Source: Porticoccaceae bacterium | GTDB lineage: Bacteria > Pseudomonadota > Gammaproteobacteria > Pseudomonadales > Porticoccaceae | Direction: 5' to 3' | Assembly: GCA_023228865.1 (NCBI GenBank) | Contig: JALOAH010000087.1 | Coordinates: 1 to 14,546 of the forward strand | DNA length: 14,546 bases | Shown: positions 6,898 through 13,660 of the stretch, one piece after another | How the letters are laid out: each line of letters starts with the position of its first letter | How positions within the stretch are numbered: position 1 is the first letter of the stretch | Made by a program: the position numbers and the translations under genes | The notes under the pieces: model-generated | Seen by the model: only the letters and a program-made list of their open reading frames with translations | Databases searched by the model: none | What the model was told of the DNA's origin: nothing

Positions 6898-8085
6898 TTA
6901 CGGTCGCTCATAGATAGCAGCAATACCCTGGCCACCACCGATGCACATGGTGACCAGAGCGTAGCGCCCGCCAGTGCGATGCAATTCATGAATGGCTTTG
7001 GTGGAGATGATGGCTCCCGTAGCGCCGACGGGATGGCCAAGAGAAATCCCTGATCCATTGGGATTGACGATCTCCGGATTCAGACCCAGCTCTCTAATGA
7101 CAGCACATGCCTGCGCAGCGAATGCCTCGTTGGCCTCAATCACATTGATCTGTTCCAGCTTGATGCCGGTTTTCTGCAGCACTTGCCTTACCGCTGGGAT
7201 CGGGCCAATACCCATATAGTCCGGGTCAACTCCTGCATGAGCATAACCAACCAGGCGCGCCAGCGGATCAATGCCCAGCTTCTCTGCCGTTTGACCTTCC
7301 ATCAACAGCAACGCCGCCGCTCCGTCATTCAAGCTGGAGGCATTACCGGCGGTGACAGTGCCATTCTCACGAACGAAAATCGGCTTCATCACCGACAACT
7401 GCTCTACCGTGACATCCGGGCGCACGTTCTCATCACGATTGAACAGGCTGACACCCTTACGCCCCTTGATTTCCACAGGAACAATCTGCTCGTCAAAATA
7501 GCCTTTGGAAATGGCCCGTGCGGCGCGATGCTGACTTTCAACCGCCAGTTCATCCTGGGCAACACGCTCAATTCCATAACGGGCTGCCACATTTTCAGCA
7601 GTGACTCCCATGTGTTTGAGCTTCCATGGGTCGTGGAGAATTCCATTCATATAGTCCACCGCTTCAGTATTGCCCAGGCGCGCACCCCAGCGAAGATGGG
7701 GCAGGAGGAATGGTCCTCGGCTCATGCTTTCGGCCCCAGCGCCGATGGCAATATCGGTATCACCCAGCAGGATCGATTGCGTAGCAGAAATAATCGCCTG
7801 TAATCCAGAACCGCAGAGTCGATTGACGTTAAACGCCGGTACCTCTTGCGGAATACCGGAATCCATCGCTGCCACCCGACTCAGATAAGCATCCCTCGGC
7901 TCTGTGGGAATAACGTTGCCCATCACCACATGGCCAACTCGATCCGCCGGGACTCCAGCACGTTCAAGTACTCCAGAGACAGCGACCGTAGCCAACCTGG
8001 AAAGCGGCTGATCTTTCAAGGCACCGCCAAAACTACCAATAGCAGTTCGCACTGCACTGACTACAAATACCTGTCGCTGCGCCAT
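6898..8085 (-). CDS. Acetyl-CoA acyltransferase (thiolase)
   Basis: A 395-residue thiolase with every catalytic element: nucleophile Cys91 in NRLCGSGLQA, NEAF (319-322), His351 in GHPVGATGA, and Cys381 in CIGGGQGIA. It cleaves 3-ketoacyl-CoA with CoA to acetyl-CoA and a shortened acyl-CoA, or runs in the condensing direction. A GAAGGGGG ribosome site precedes the ATG by about 4 bp. The 3-hydroxyacyl-CoA dehydrogenase gene follows after 27 bp and is surely on the same transcript. An intrinsic terminator lies between the upstream SDR gene and this one, and I see no good promoter in the remaining 58 bp, so its expression may depend on read-through. Degradative use is favoured by the neighbours; biosynthetic acetoacetyl-CoA thiolase is the alternative. 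Confidence 0.94.
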   Translation of the reverse strand: MAQRQVFVVSAVRTAIGSFGGALKDQPLSRLATVAVSGVLERAGVPADRVGHVVMGNVIPTEPRDAYLSRVAAMDSGIPQEVPAFNVNRLCGSGLQAIISATQSILLGDTDIAIGAGAESMSRGPFLLPHLRWGARLGNTEAVDYMNGILHDPWKLKHMGVTAENVAARYGIERVAQDELAVESQHRAARAISKGYFDEQIVPVEIKGRKGVSLFNRDENVRPDVTVEQLSVMKPIFVRENGTVTAGNASSLNDGAAALLLMEGQTAEKLGIDPLARLVGYAHAGVDPDYMGIGPIPAVRQVLQKTGIKLEQINVIEANEAFAAQACAVIRELGLNPEIVNPNGSGISLGHPVGATGAIISTKAIHELHRTGGRYALVTMCIGGGQGIAAIYERP

Positions 8086-8143
8086 GTTTCCCCCTTCTCA
8101 TATTTCCAATGGCGTCGTAGGCGAAGCTATCGACACCCCCTAT

Positions 8144-8177
8144 AAAAAAAGGCTGCAGGCAGTGTCTATCTGCAGCC
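8144..8177 (-). terminator. Intrinsic terminator after the SDR gene
   Basis: GGCTGCAG (8151-8158) pairs perfectly with CTGCAGCC (8170-8177) around an 11-base loop. On the minus strand the stem is followed by seven T (8150-8144). It lies about 50 bp beyond the SDR stop and about 60 bp before the thiolase start. Confidence 0.88.
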
Positions 8178-8229
8178 TAAACGGAGCATACGTTTTGTCT
8201 CAGCCTGCCAAGCAGCCAAGATACAAAGC

Positions 8230-9114
8230 CTAACTGTTCCTGTTTGGCAGCCAGCCGATCTTCCCCTCATCGGGTCTATCTAGTTGCGCGTTGAAGCTCT
8301 CTACTGCCTTCGCAACGACACCGCCGATATCAAAACCTGTCATCGATGTCAGCCCACCATCCACGGCAAGCGCCTGACCTGTGATATGGGAGGACTCCTC
8401 CGAAGCAAAGAACAGCACCGCCTGAGCAATATCTTCCGGTTTCCCTGCGCGCCCCAAGGGGATCAAGTCACCATATGGCTCCCGCAAGCTTTCAGTGAAT
8501 GCTTCATAGTGTTCTGGAGCGACATTACACGCAGTACCTATGATGGGAGTCAGAATCAAACCGGGGGCAACCACATTGGAGCGAATCTGTTCAGTTGCGA
8601 GCTCATAGGAAGCCGAACGAGCGAAGTGCAACACCCCGGCCTTTGCCGCATCATAGGATGCGGACGACCAACCGGCCTGGATACCAGCGATACTCGAAAG
8701 CGACACGATACTGCCGCCGCCCCCCTGCGCAATCATCTGCTGGGCAGCATATTTATGTCCCAAGGCTACAGATCCCAGCAAGAGAGCGATGGTTCTAGCA
8801 AAGCTGTGCGAATCCAGATCGACCACAGCAGCCTGATCCCCCAGCGCACCTGCATTGTTAACCATGATGTCCAATCGGCCAAAACGCTCTACCGCACAGG
8901 TGACCAGCGCCTCAATATCACTTTCAACAGTCACGTCGGCACGCTTGAATACTACCCGCTCGGCACCAAACCGTGACTCAAGTCCTGCGGCCTGTGGATC
9001 AATATCCCCTATCACAACACGCGCACCTTCCGCTACGAAAGCTTCGACTATGGCCTTGCCTATTCCCCGCCCCCCGCCAGTAATGACAGCAACCTTATTG
9101 AGCAACCTTGACAT
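8230..9114 (-). CDS. SDR family oxidoreductase with C-terminal extension
   Basis: A 294-residue classical short-chain dehydrogenase/reductase. The cofactor loop TGGGRGIG (12-19), Asp37 after the second strand (favouring NAD(H)), NNAG (86-89), and catalytic Ser141, Tyr154 and Lys158 are all visible. The asparagine of the usual N-S-Y-K tetrad, expected near residue 112, appears to be leucine (TIALLLGSV). The protein runs about 35 residues beyond the usual end (DGGLTSMTG), with a tail finishing GKIGWLPNRNS of unknown role. It probably oxidises an alcohol or reduces a ketone in the local pathway. AGGGAG lies 9 bp before the ATG. The gene is divergent from another SDR gene across a 149-bp region containing a TCAAC-N6-GTTGA palindrome, and is followed by its own terminator. 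Confidence 0.9.
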   Translation of the reverse strand: MSRLLNKVAVITGGGRGIGKAIVEAFVAEGARVVIGDIDPQAAGLESRFGAERVVFKRADVTVESDIEALVTCAVERFGRLDIMVNNAGALGDQAAVVDLDSHSFARTIALLLGSVALGHKYAAQQMIAQGGGGSIVSLSSIAGIQAGWSSASYDAAKAGVLHFARSASYELATEQIRSNVVAPGLILTPIIGTACNVAPEHYEAFTESLREPYGDLIPLGRAGKPEDIAQAVLFFASEESSHITGQALAVDGGLTSMTGFDIGGVVAKAVESFNAQLDRPDEGKIGWLPNRNS

Positions 9115-9175
9115 TGCGGAAAGCTCCCTTCTTATTCTTAAGTGCCGCTAACTTTTGCATAGGCAACACACAAAA

Positions 9176-9191
9176 TCAACACAAAAGTTGA
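9176..9191. promoter_or_regulatory. Operator candidate TCAAC-N6-GTTGA, site A
   Basis: TCAAC (9176-9180) and GTTGA (9187-9191) are separated by six bases, midway between two divergent SDR genes. The same palindrome recurs at 10951 and 12885, each time between divergent genes. The right arm supplies most of a -35 box for the plus-strand SDR promoter, so a bound regulator would block it. Confidence 0.7.
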
Positions 9192-9217
9192 CCAAACACA
9201 ACAACCTGATCTAACAA
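9188..9217 (+). promoter_or_regulatory. Possible sigma70 promoter of the plus-strand SDR
   Basis: TTGACC (9188-9193) is followed after 18 bases by TAACAA (9212-9217). The -35 is good and the -10 weak. The -35 overlaps operator site A. Confidence 0.4.
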
Positions 9218-9263
9218 TGCATCTACTGAATTTCGTGACCGGGAAAATATAAAGAGGTGCAGA

Positions 9264-10046
9264 ATGCAGCAACTGACAGGAAAAAGAATCATCGTTACCG
9301 GGGGAGCCCAAGGCATTGGAGCAGCCGTAGTCCGAGCATACGTCGCAGCGGGAGCGGCTGTTGCCTCCATGGACGTCAATGATGCATTGGGCCATCAGGT
9401 CGTCACTGAACTCCTGGAGGCATTCCCAGGCAGCGATGCACGCTACTACCATTGCAACATCAGTGATCGCAACGACGTAGAGAAATCCTTCAGAAGGGCG
9501 ACAGATAATATGGGCGGGCTGGATGTTCTCGCCAATATCGCTGGCGTACAGCGCCACTCGCCTCCCGACGCTATCCCGGAAGATCTATTCAATCACCTGT
9601 TCAGTATCAACGTGCTGGGTACGATGAACACCAACGCCGAAGCTTATCGACTGATGAAACCCAAGGGAGCTGGCAACATCATCAACTTCGGCTCCGAGTC
9701 AGGGCTGGTCGGCGAGCTGAATAATGGGCTCTACGCAGCGAGCAAAGCTGCAGTTCATACATGGACACGCAACGTAGCGCGTCAATGGGGGCCGGATGGT
9801 GTGCGTGTCAACGCAGTATTACCCTATATGGTCACCCCCATGTACGCCGCCTTCCGTGAGGCGCTATCCCCCGCTGAGCTGGCAGCACATGATGCGGCAA
9901 CTCAAGTGGATATTCCGTTGGGGGGCAAGTTTGGTGATGCCGATAGAGACCTGGCGCCGGTCATGGTATTTCTTGCCAGCGACGGCTCACGTTTCATTAC
10001 CGGGCAGATGTTGCCTGTGGATGGTGGCCTGATATCGGTACGCTGA
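9264..10046 (+). CDS. SDR family oxidoreductase
   Basis: A 260-residue classical SDR of standard length. The TGGAQGIG cofactor loop is at 12-19, and Asp37 follows strand 2, pointing to NAD(H). The family NNAG motif is NIAG (91-94) here, the tetrad Asn is at about 116 (INV), and catalytic Ser144, Tyr157 and Lys161 are in place. The C-terminus ends with the usual [11 protein letters not shown] purine-rich AAAGAGG stretch lies just before the ATG. It is divergent from the 294-residue SDR gene and shares its control region, so both are probably induced together; one might act as a dehydrogenase on the hydroxylated substrate and the other on a later intermediate. Substrate unknown. A hairpin separates it from the convergent hydrolase gene. 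Confidence 0.92.
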   Translation: MQQLTGKRIIVTGGAQGIGAAVVRAYVAAGAAVASMDVNDALGHQVVTELLEAFPGSDARYYHCNISDRNDVEKSFRRATDNMGGLDVLANIAGVQRHSPPDAIPEDLFNHLFSINVLGTMNTNAEAYRLMKPKGAGNIINFGSESGLVGELNNGLYAASKAAVHTWTRNVARQWGPDGVRVNAVLPYMVTPMYAAFREALSPAELAAHDAATQVDIPLGGKFGDADRDLAPVMVFLASDGSRFITGQMLPVDGGLISVR

Positions 10047-10053
10047 CACGCTG

Positions 10054-10077
10054 ACGCCCCCTTTCAAAGGGGGGCGT
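10054..10077. terminator. Hairpin between convergent SDR and hydrolase genes
   Basis: ACGCCCCCTTT (10054-10064) pairs with AAAGGGGGGCGT (10066-10077), with one extra G. It fills the 33-bp gap between the two convergent stop codons and so could end both transcripts, though neither side has a long T run. Confidence 0.55.
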
Positions 10078-10079
10078 AT

Positions 10080-10916
10080 CTAGTCAGGCAAACTGGTGAC
10101 AAATTCCCGTAAGGCTTGAGTGAACACATCGTTGCTATCCCCCGCAACCATATGCCCAGCGCCTGGGATATCAATAAAGTCAGCGTGCGGAATCAATTCC
10201 CGGAACCGCTTAACCTGATCATCACCCACCAGCTCGCTCCGGCTACCTCGGATCAATAACGTAGGCACTCTGACATTCCTGCCGGCTTGCTCATGACGCG
10301 CCTCTGCTGCCTCTTTGGAGGCATCCAGTGAGGCAAACAGGCTGGGATCCCAATGCCAATGCCAACGCCCATTGCGCATCCTGAGATTCTTCTGCAGACC
10401 AGACAGGTTTTCAGGGCGCCGACGATGGGGAAGATAGCGCGAAATGCTCTCGGCAGCCTGTTCAAGACTTTCAAAGCCTTCCGGGTTCGCGGTCATGAAA
10501 TCACGCACCTGTGCCGCGCCCTGCATGTTGATACGCGGCGTGATATCCACCAACACCAGAGCTCTGCCGCTGGAGGCATGTGCACCCAGGGTATTAAGCG
10601 CGATCAACCCGCCCAGCGAAGCACCCACCAATACCGGGGGCCGGGAAAACTGCGGAATGATCTTCAAGACATCTTGCATTTGCAACTCGATAGCGTATCC
10701 ATCTGCAGCCCACGCGCTATCCCCATGACCTCGCAAATCAAGACTGATAATGCGGAAACCTTCATCAGCCAGATCTACAGCACAGCTGTTCCACGAGTAT
10801 CGAGTCTGCCCGCCGCCATGCAGAAAGAGCACGCCAGGGCCATCCTTCGGCCCACCAACGCTGGCCACCAGTTTCTGTCCGCCATTGAAGAAAAATTGCG
10901 TTCGGAGTGCTCCCAT
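10080..10916 (-). CDS. Alpha/beta hydrolase
   Basis: A 278-residue alpha/beta-hydrolase-fold protein. Visible elements are HGGG (33-36, oxyanion-hole loop), LDLRGHGDS (59-67), the nucleophile elbow GASLGG with Ser100, and the catalytic histidine His255 in GAGHMVAGD. The acid is expected near residues 226-232 after strand 7, but no Asp stands in the textbook place; Glu228 or the Asp pair at 232-233 are candidates. There is no signal peptide, so it is cytoplasmic. Family members hydrolyse esters, lactones, ring-cleavage products or epoxides. Beside an LLM monooxygenase and several SDRs, a lactone or ester hydrolase is an attractive inference. GGGAG lies about 10 bp before the ATG. A readable promoter and operator site B lie just upstream. 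Confidence 0.9.
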   Translation of the reverse strand: MGALRTQFFFNGGQKLVASVGGPKDGPGVLFLHGGGQTRYSWNSCAVDLADEGFRIISLDLRGHGDSAWAADGYAIELQMQDVLKIIPQFSRPPVLVGASLGGLIALNTLGAHASSGRALVLVDITPRINMQGAAQVRDFMTANPEGFESLEQAAESISRYLPHRRRPENLSGLQKNLRMRNGRWHWHWDPSLFASLDASKEAAEARHEQAGRNVRVPTLLIRGSRSELVGDDQVKRFRELIPHADFIDIPGAGHMVAGDSNDVFTQALREFVTSLPD

Positions 10917-10950
10917 ACTGCTTCATCTCCCAATCGAGAATCCCACAAAA

Positions 10951-10966
10951 TCAACGCCAAGGTTGA
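10951..10966. promoter_or_regulatory. Operator candidate TCAAC-N6-GTTGA, site B
   Basis: TCAAC (10951-10955) and GTTGA (10962-10966) are separated by six bases between the divergent hydrolase and Nudix genes. It lies just downstream of the -10 box of the minus-strand hydrolase promoter and contributes TTGACT as a possible -35 for the Nudix gene, so binding could block both directions. Sites A and C share the same arms and spacing. Confidence 0.7.
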
Positions 10967-10971
10967 CTTGG

Positions 10972-10999
10972 AGTATATCTTGAACCACTATAGGTTCAA
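10972..10999 (-). promoter_or_regulatory. Predicted sigma70 promoter of the hydrolase gene
   Basis: On the minus strand, TTGAAC (10999-10994) and TATACT (10977-10972) are separated by 16 bases. The -10 matches the consensus at five of six positions. The start point would fall near operator site B. Confidence 0.6.
10980..10999. promoter_or_regulatory. Palindrome TTGAACC-N6-GGTTCAA, possible second operator
   Basis: Perfect 7-bp arms (10980-10986, 10993-10999) with a six-base spacer. It covers the -35 region of the minus-strand hydrolase promoter and the -10 region expected for the plus-strand Nudix gene. Its arms differ from those of the TCAAC sites, so a different regulator is implied. Confidence 0.5.
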
Positions 11000-11039
11000 A
11001 GTCACACGAAAATGCTTGAATCCGTTCACGGAGGCCACC

Positions 11040-11501
11040 ATGAGAAGCCAAATGACAGCGGAGCAAGTTACACCAGTGGTCTGTCACGACATCGTAGCTG
11101 CCGTACTTTCCCACCAGGGGGAGCTTGCATTGTTGCGGCGCAGTCCATTGGTGACGGGCGATGTGGGGCGCTGGAACTGTGTGACCGGATTTCTCGATGC
11201 GTGCAACGATCCCTTGGCACAGGCACTGGAAGAAGTCCAGGAAGAAGCCGGCATCTCCAGATCTGATCTCCGGCTCCTCAGCAGCAAAGTACTGCATCTG
11301 GAAGGTCTGGATGGCCGCATATGGCGCGTACATACATTTCACTTTGCCAGTCAAACTCGGGCACTGACCCTTAACTGGGAGAATGATGATTGCGCTTGGC
11401 TTAATCCTGAAAAACTGGATGAGATTGCCATCGTCCCCTGGTTTGCAGACATTCTTGAGGCATGTGGCTTGCATCACTCCATGGCAACCTGTTTCCAATA
11501 G
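11040..11501 (+). CDS. Nudix hydrolase domain protein with atypical Nudix box
   Basis: A 153-residue single-domain Nudix protein. The frame is open far upstream, but the ATG at 11040 is preceded by GGAGG with 5-bp spacing and the fold begins there. The Nudix box lies at GFLDACNDPLAQ followed by ALEEVQEEAGI. Against the consensus G-x5-E-x7-R-E-U-x-E-E-x-G-U, the first Glu is Asn and the Arg is Glu, while the metal-binding E-x2-E-E core is kept. Typical members cleave nucleoside diphosphate-X compounds, and some cleave CoA or NADH, so activity and substrate here are uncertain. It is divergent from the alpha/beta hydrolase and shares operator site B, so it seems part of the catabolic regulon. 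A housekeeping or metabolite-repair role, or a non-enzymatic sensor role, are alternatives. Confidence 0.82.
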   Translation: MRSQMTAEQVTPVVCHDIVAAVLSHQGELALLRRSPLVTGDVGRWNCVTGFLDACNDPLAQALEEVQEEAGISRSDLRLLSSKVLHLEGLDGRIWRVHTFHFASQTRALTLNWENDDCAWLNPEKLDEIAIVPWFADILEACGLHHSMATCFQ

Positions 11502-11543
11502 GCTAGCGGTGAGGCCATGACAGGGCCCGCTCGGCCTCTAGCC
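11501..11543 (+). terminator. Hairpin after the Nudix gene
   Basis: GGCTA (11501-11505) and GAGGCC (11511-11516) pair with GGCCTC (11533-11538) and TAGCC (11539-11543), leaving a five-base bulge. It begins at the last base of the Nudix stop codon. There is no T run, so termination strength is doubtful. Confidence 0.4.
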
Positions 11544-11607
11544 CATGCACGCGACAAGCAGCCCATGAGAATGCTTTCTAGCCTGCACAGAACCCAACGA
11601 TGGCAGC

Positions 11608-11645
11608 TCAGACAAGGGTCGCGAAGCATCGCGCCCCTTGTCTGA
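11608..11645 (-). terminator. Long hairpin after the LLM monooxygenase gene
   Basis: TCAGACAAGGG-T-CGCG (11608-11623) pairs with CGCG-C-CCCTTGTCTGA (11630-11645), a 16-bp stem with one mismatch and a 6-base loop. It lies 10 bp past the minus-strand stop codon. Lacking a T run, it may be a weak terminator or protect the 3' end of the transcript. Confidence 0.55.
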
Positions 11646-11655
11646 TCCAACCGAT

Positions 11656-12786
11656 TTACGGCAGCGCGATCTTGGGAGCGACTTCCTTGGAGATCATCTC
11701 CAGCGACTGAAACCAGGGCGCAGGGTCGTCGTAATAATCATGAACCTCCACCTGCAGCGTTCCCCAGCCACCTGTAGCAGCAAACAAGGCGTTGATCTTT
11801 TCAGTAACCGTTTCAGGTGAGCCGACAACAAACACGTTATCAACGAGAAACTCCAGATCAGCATCTGCCGGATCGATACCTGCATCTTTTGCAAAACCAT
11901 CCATCATGCCAAAACGATGCCAGATCGGAATAAGGTAACGTTGGAAGCAGTAACCAATAGGACCTTCCATGACAAGTCGCTTGGCTTCCTTATCAGTCTC
12001 AGCGCAGAACACTGTTTGGGAAACGGCATGGCGTGCACGGTCTGGGGTATGGCCAGCAGCTATCGCTGCTTCTGAGTAGACTTCCCAGTGTTTCTTCAGC
12101 GCATCCAGACCAGAGAAAATTGAAACGGGCTTGAAATTTCTCTCTCCTGCCAAACGGATGGATGGCGAATTGTAGCTGAATCCCGTCACCGCAATTTCAG
12201 GAGCTTTCCCTCCCCACGGGCTGAAATCAGCCAGCTTGTGCTGCTCGTCACCATCGTCACCTTCAAGCTCTTCTGGATACCCAGCGTCCCAGTATTTACC
12301 CTCATAGAAGAAAGGCTCTCGCTTCCAGATTTTTTCCATGATGGAGAGCGACTCGCGGACCATATCATTCAGGCTCTTGGTCTCGTTGCCACCCGTTGCC
12401 GTATTTGACTGACCCGCGTTGCGGATACCGTGAATGTAAGACGCCTGGGGATAGGCCCCAGCACCGATACCGAGAAAGTAACGCCCTTCCAGTATCTGAG
12501 AAAGCCAGCCAATCATCGTGGCCAACTTGGCCGGATGCTGGTGAGGCAGGATATGCGCCATTGGGGCGAATTTAATATTTTTAGTCTGCAAGGCTGCCGC
12601 TGCGATGATCAACTCCGGGTTGGGAATATTTTCCCATACCTGCGAGGCATGCTCAGAGATCATCATTGAATCAATTCCCACACTGTCCGCTTGAACGGCA
12701 CTCTGGATACCCCAGTCAAACGTCTGTTTGGCTGTACGCCCCGGGCGCATGTAGGGATGAAAAATCAAACCGGTTTCCATTGCCAT
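11656..12786 (-). CDS. LLM class (luciferase-like) flavin-dependent monooxygenase
   Basis: A 376-residue luciferase-like monooxygenase with a TIM-barrel fold, a class that uses reduced FMN or F420 made by a separate reductase. Family features are the early METGLIFHPY strand, ISEHASQVWENIPNPEL (43-59), the FAPMAHILPHQHP strand with the ILEGRYFLGIGAGAY segment at 98-112, and the EIAVTGFSYNSPSIRLAGERN segment. The frame is open up to 12861, but that region holds promoter and operator sequence. The ATG at 12786 has GAGGAG nine bases upstream; a second ATG lies two codons later. It resembles the limonene-monooxygenase-like (LimB) and type II Baeyer-Villiger branches in general layout. The reaction is an inference, and no flavin reductase gene is present in the window. 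It is divergent from a TetR gene and shares operator site C. Confidence 0.88.
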   Translation of the reverse strand: MAMETGLIFHPYMRPGRTAKQTFDWGIQSAVQADSVGIDSMMISEHASQVWENIPNPELIIAAAALQTKNIKFAPMAHILPHQHPAKLATMIGWLSQILEGRYFLGIGAGAYPQASYIHGIRNAGQSNTATGGNETKSLNDMVRESLSIMEKIWKREPFFYEGKYWDAGYPEELEGDDGDEQHKLADFSPWGGKAPEIAVTGFSYNSPSIRLAGERNFKPVSIFSGLDALKKHWEVYSEAAIAAGHTPDRARHAVSQTVFCAETDKEAKRLVMEGPIGYCFQRYLIPIWHRFGMMDGFAKDAGIDPADADLEFLVDNVFVVGSPETVTEKINALFAATGGWGTLQVEVHDYYDDPAPWFQSLEMISKEVAPKIALP

Positions 12787-12859
12787 GATTGTTATCTCCT
12801 CTAAATGGGTAGTAGGCAAGGAGGCACTGCCTGCTGATTGCAGACTAGGCCACAGAGCC

Positions 12860-12888
12860 AATATAACGACGTTATACTGTCAAATCAA
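12860..12888 (-). promoter_or_regulatory. Predicted sigma70 promoter of the LLM monooxygenase
   Basis: On the minus strand, TTGATT (12888-12883) and TATATT (12865-12860) are separated by 17 bases. The -35 lies inside operator site C and the -10 overlaps the TATAACG palindrome, so both palindromes are placed to repress. Confidence 0.7.
12862..12876. promoter_or_regulatory. Palindrome TATAACG-A-CGTTATA, possible second operator
   Basis: Two perfect 7-bp arms around a single central A, overlapping the -10 box of the LLM monooxygenase promoter. It is 8 bp from operator site C. The arms and spacing differ from the TCAAC sites, so it probably binds a different protein. Confidence 0.5.
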
Positions 12889-12903
12889 CCTAGATGTTGA
12901 TTT
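12882..12903. promoter_or_regulatory. Operator candidate AAATCAAC-N6-GTTGATTT, site C
   Basis: The most extended copy of the shared palindrome, with perfect 8-bp arms around CTAGAT and core TCAAC at 12885 and GTTGA at 12896. It covers the -35 of the LLM monooxygenase promoter and also supplies TTGATT (12897-12902) as a possible -35 for the divergent TetR gene. This is the arrangement of an autoregulating TetR repressor. Confidence 0.75.
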
Positions 12904-12985
12904 ATTTACCATGATTTTTAATGCAAACTTCGTTAAGCTGAACCCGCGCATGAAAGCCGTTTGATTCCATACATAGGTTGTTCAT

Positions 12986-13660
12986 ATGAAACCAGTGATT
13001 TCTCGCAGTATGAAAGGTCGCAGCGGCGAGGCAACCCAAGTAAAGAAGCGATTACTGGAAGTGGCTCGGCACCTGCTCAGCACTACCGGGCGCGAGGGCG
13101 CGAATTCAAGGGCCATATGCGCCATGGCCGGTGTCGGCGCACCAACGATTTATCATTACTTTGGTGACCTGGCGGGTTTGCACCGCGCCGCCATCGATGA
13201 AACCTATGAACAAGTCGCAGAGGCTTACCTCCAAGGTACAAAAGAGGGAGGTCCGCAACAAGGTCTGAGAAACGGCTGGGGCGCCTTCGATCACTTTGCC
13301 CGTCAGGAGCCACTCATGTGTCGGATAGTCATCCAGCAAATCCTTGCCGGCGCCCCACCCGTCAGCGTCGCGGAAACACTGCGTACAGTCGAGAAGGACC
13401 TGTCGCTGCTATATGACGCAGGCGCCCTGAATTATCCCGCCCATGAAGCGGTCCAGTTGCTATGGATAGGCACCTTGGGGACAGCCTGTTTCACATCGAG
13501 TGAAAAGACAGACCAAGAAGACTATCCAGCGCTTCAAAAAAAGATGGTGGACATAGTGTTCGACGCGTTGTTTTCAAACAGAAATTCAGCGGATGATCTT
13601 CAGACTCAGGGGGCGATCATCAGACCACCATCAAGGGCGACTACCGAGCCGGTAAGATAG
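12986..13660 (+). CDS. TetR family transcriptional regulator
   Basis: A 224-residue TetR-type regulator. The helix-turn-helix spans about residues 20-65, with VARHLLSTTGREGANSRAICAMAGVGAPTIYHYFGDLAGLH; the rest is an all-helical ligand-binding domain. The ATG at 12986 has only a weak AGG about 8 bp upstream; an ATG at 13010 is possible but has no ribosome site. It is divergent from the LLM monooxygenase across operator site C, so it is the best candidate for the protein that binds the TCAAC-N6-GTTGA palindromes and for autoregulation. Its last 18 codons run antisense through the 3' end of the converging SDR gene (55-bp overlap). That tail (IIRPPSRATTEPVR) is Pro/Arg-rich and probably not part of the fold. 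Confidence 0.9.
   Translation: MKPVISRSMKGRSGEATQVKKRLLEVARHLLSTTGREGANSRAICAMAGVGAPTIYHYFGDLAGLHRAAIDETYEQVAEAYLQGTKEGGPQQGLRNGWGAFDHFARQEPLMCRIVIQQILAGAPPVSVAETLRTVEKDLSLLYDAGALNYPAHEAVQLLWIGTLGTACFTSSEKTDQEDYPALQKKMVDIVFDALFSNRNSADDLQTQGAIIRPPSRATTEPVR

Noticed and set aside
8151..8177. GGCTGCAG in the SDR terminator shares its heptamer with the 14281 repeat
   Set aside because: A short PstI-like palindrome; a chance match is likely and no functional link is evident.
10353..11039. Long upstream extension of the Nudix reading frame
   Set aside because: It runs antisense through the alpha/beta hydrolase and the operator region; the ATG at 11040 with GGAGG is the credible start.
12787..12861. 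N-terminal extension of the LLM monooxygenase frame to 12861
   Set aside because: It would put the start codon inside the -10/palindrome region, and the sequence there does not look like the family; the ATG at 12786 has a strong ribosome site.
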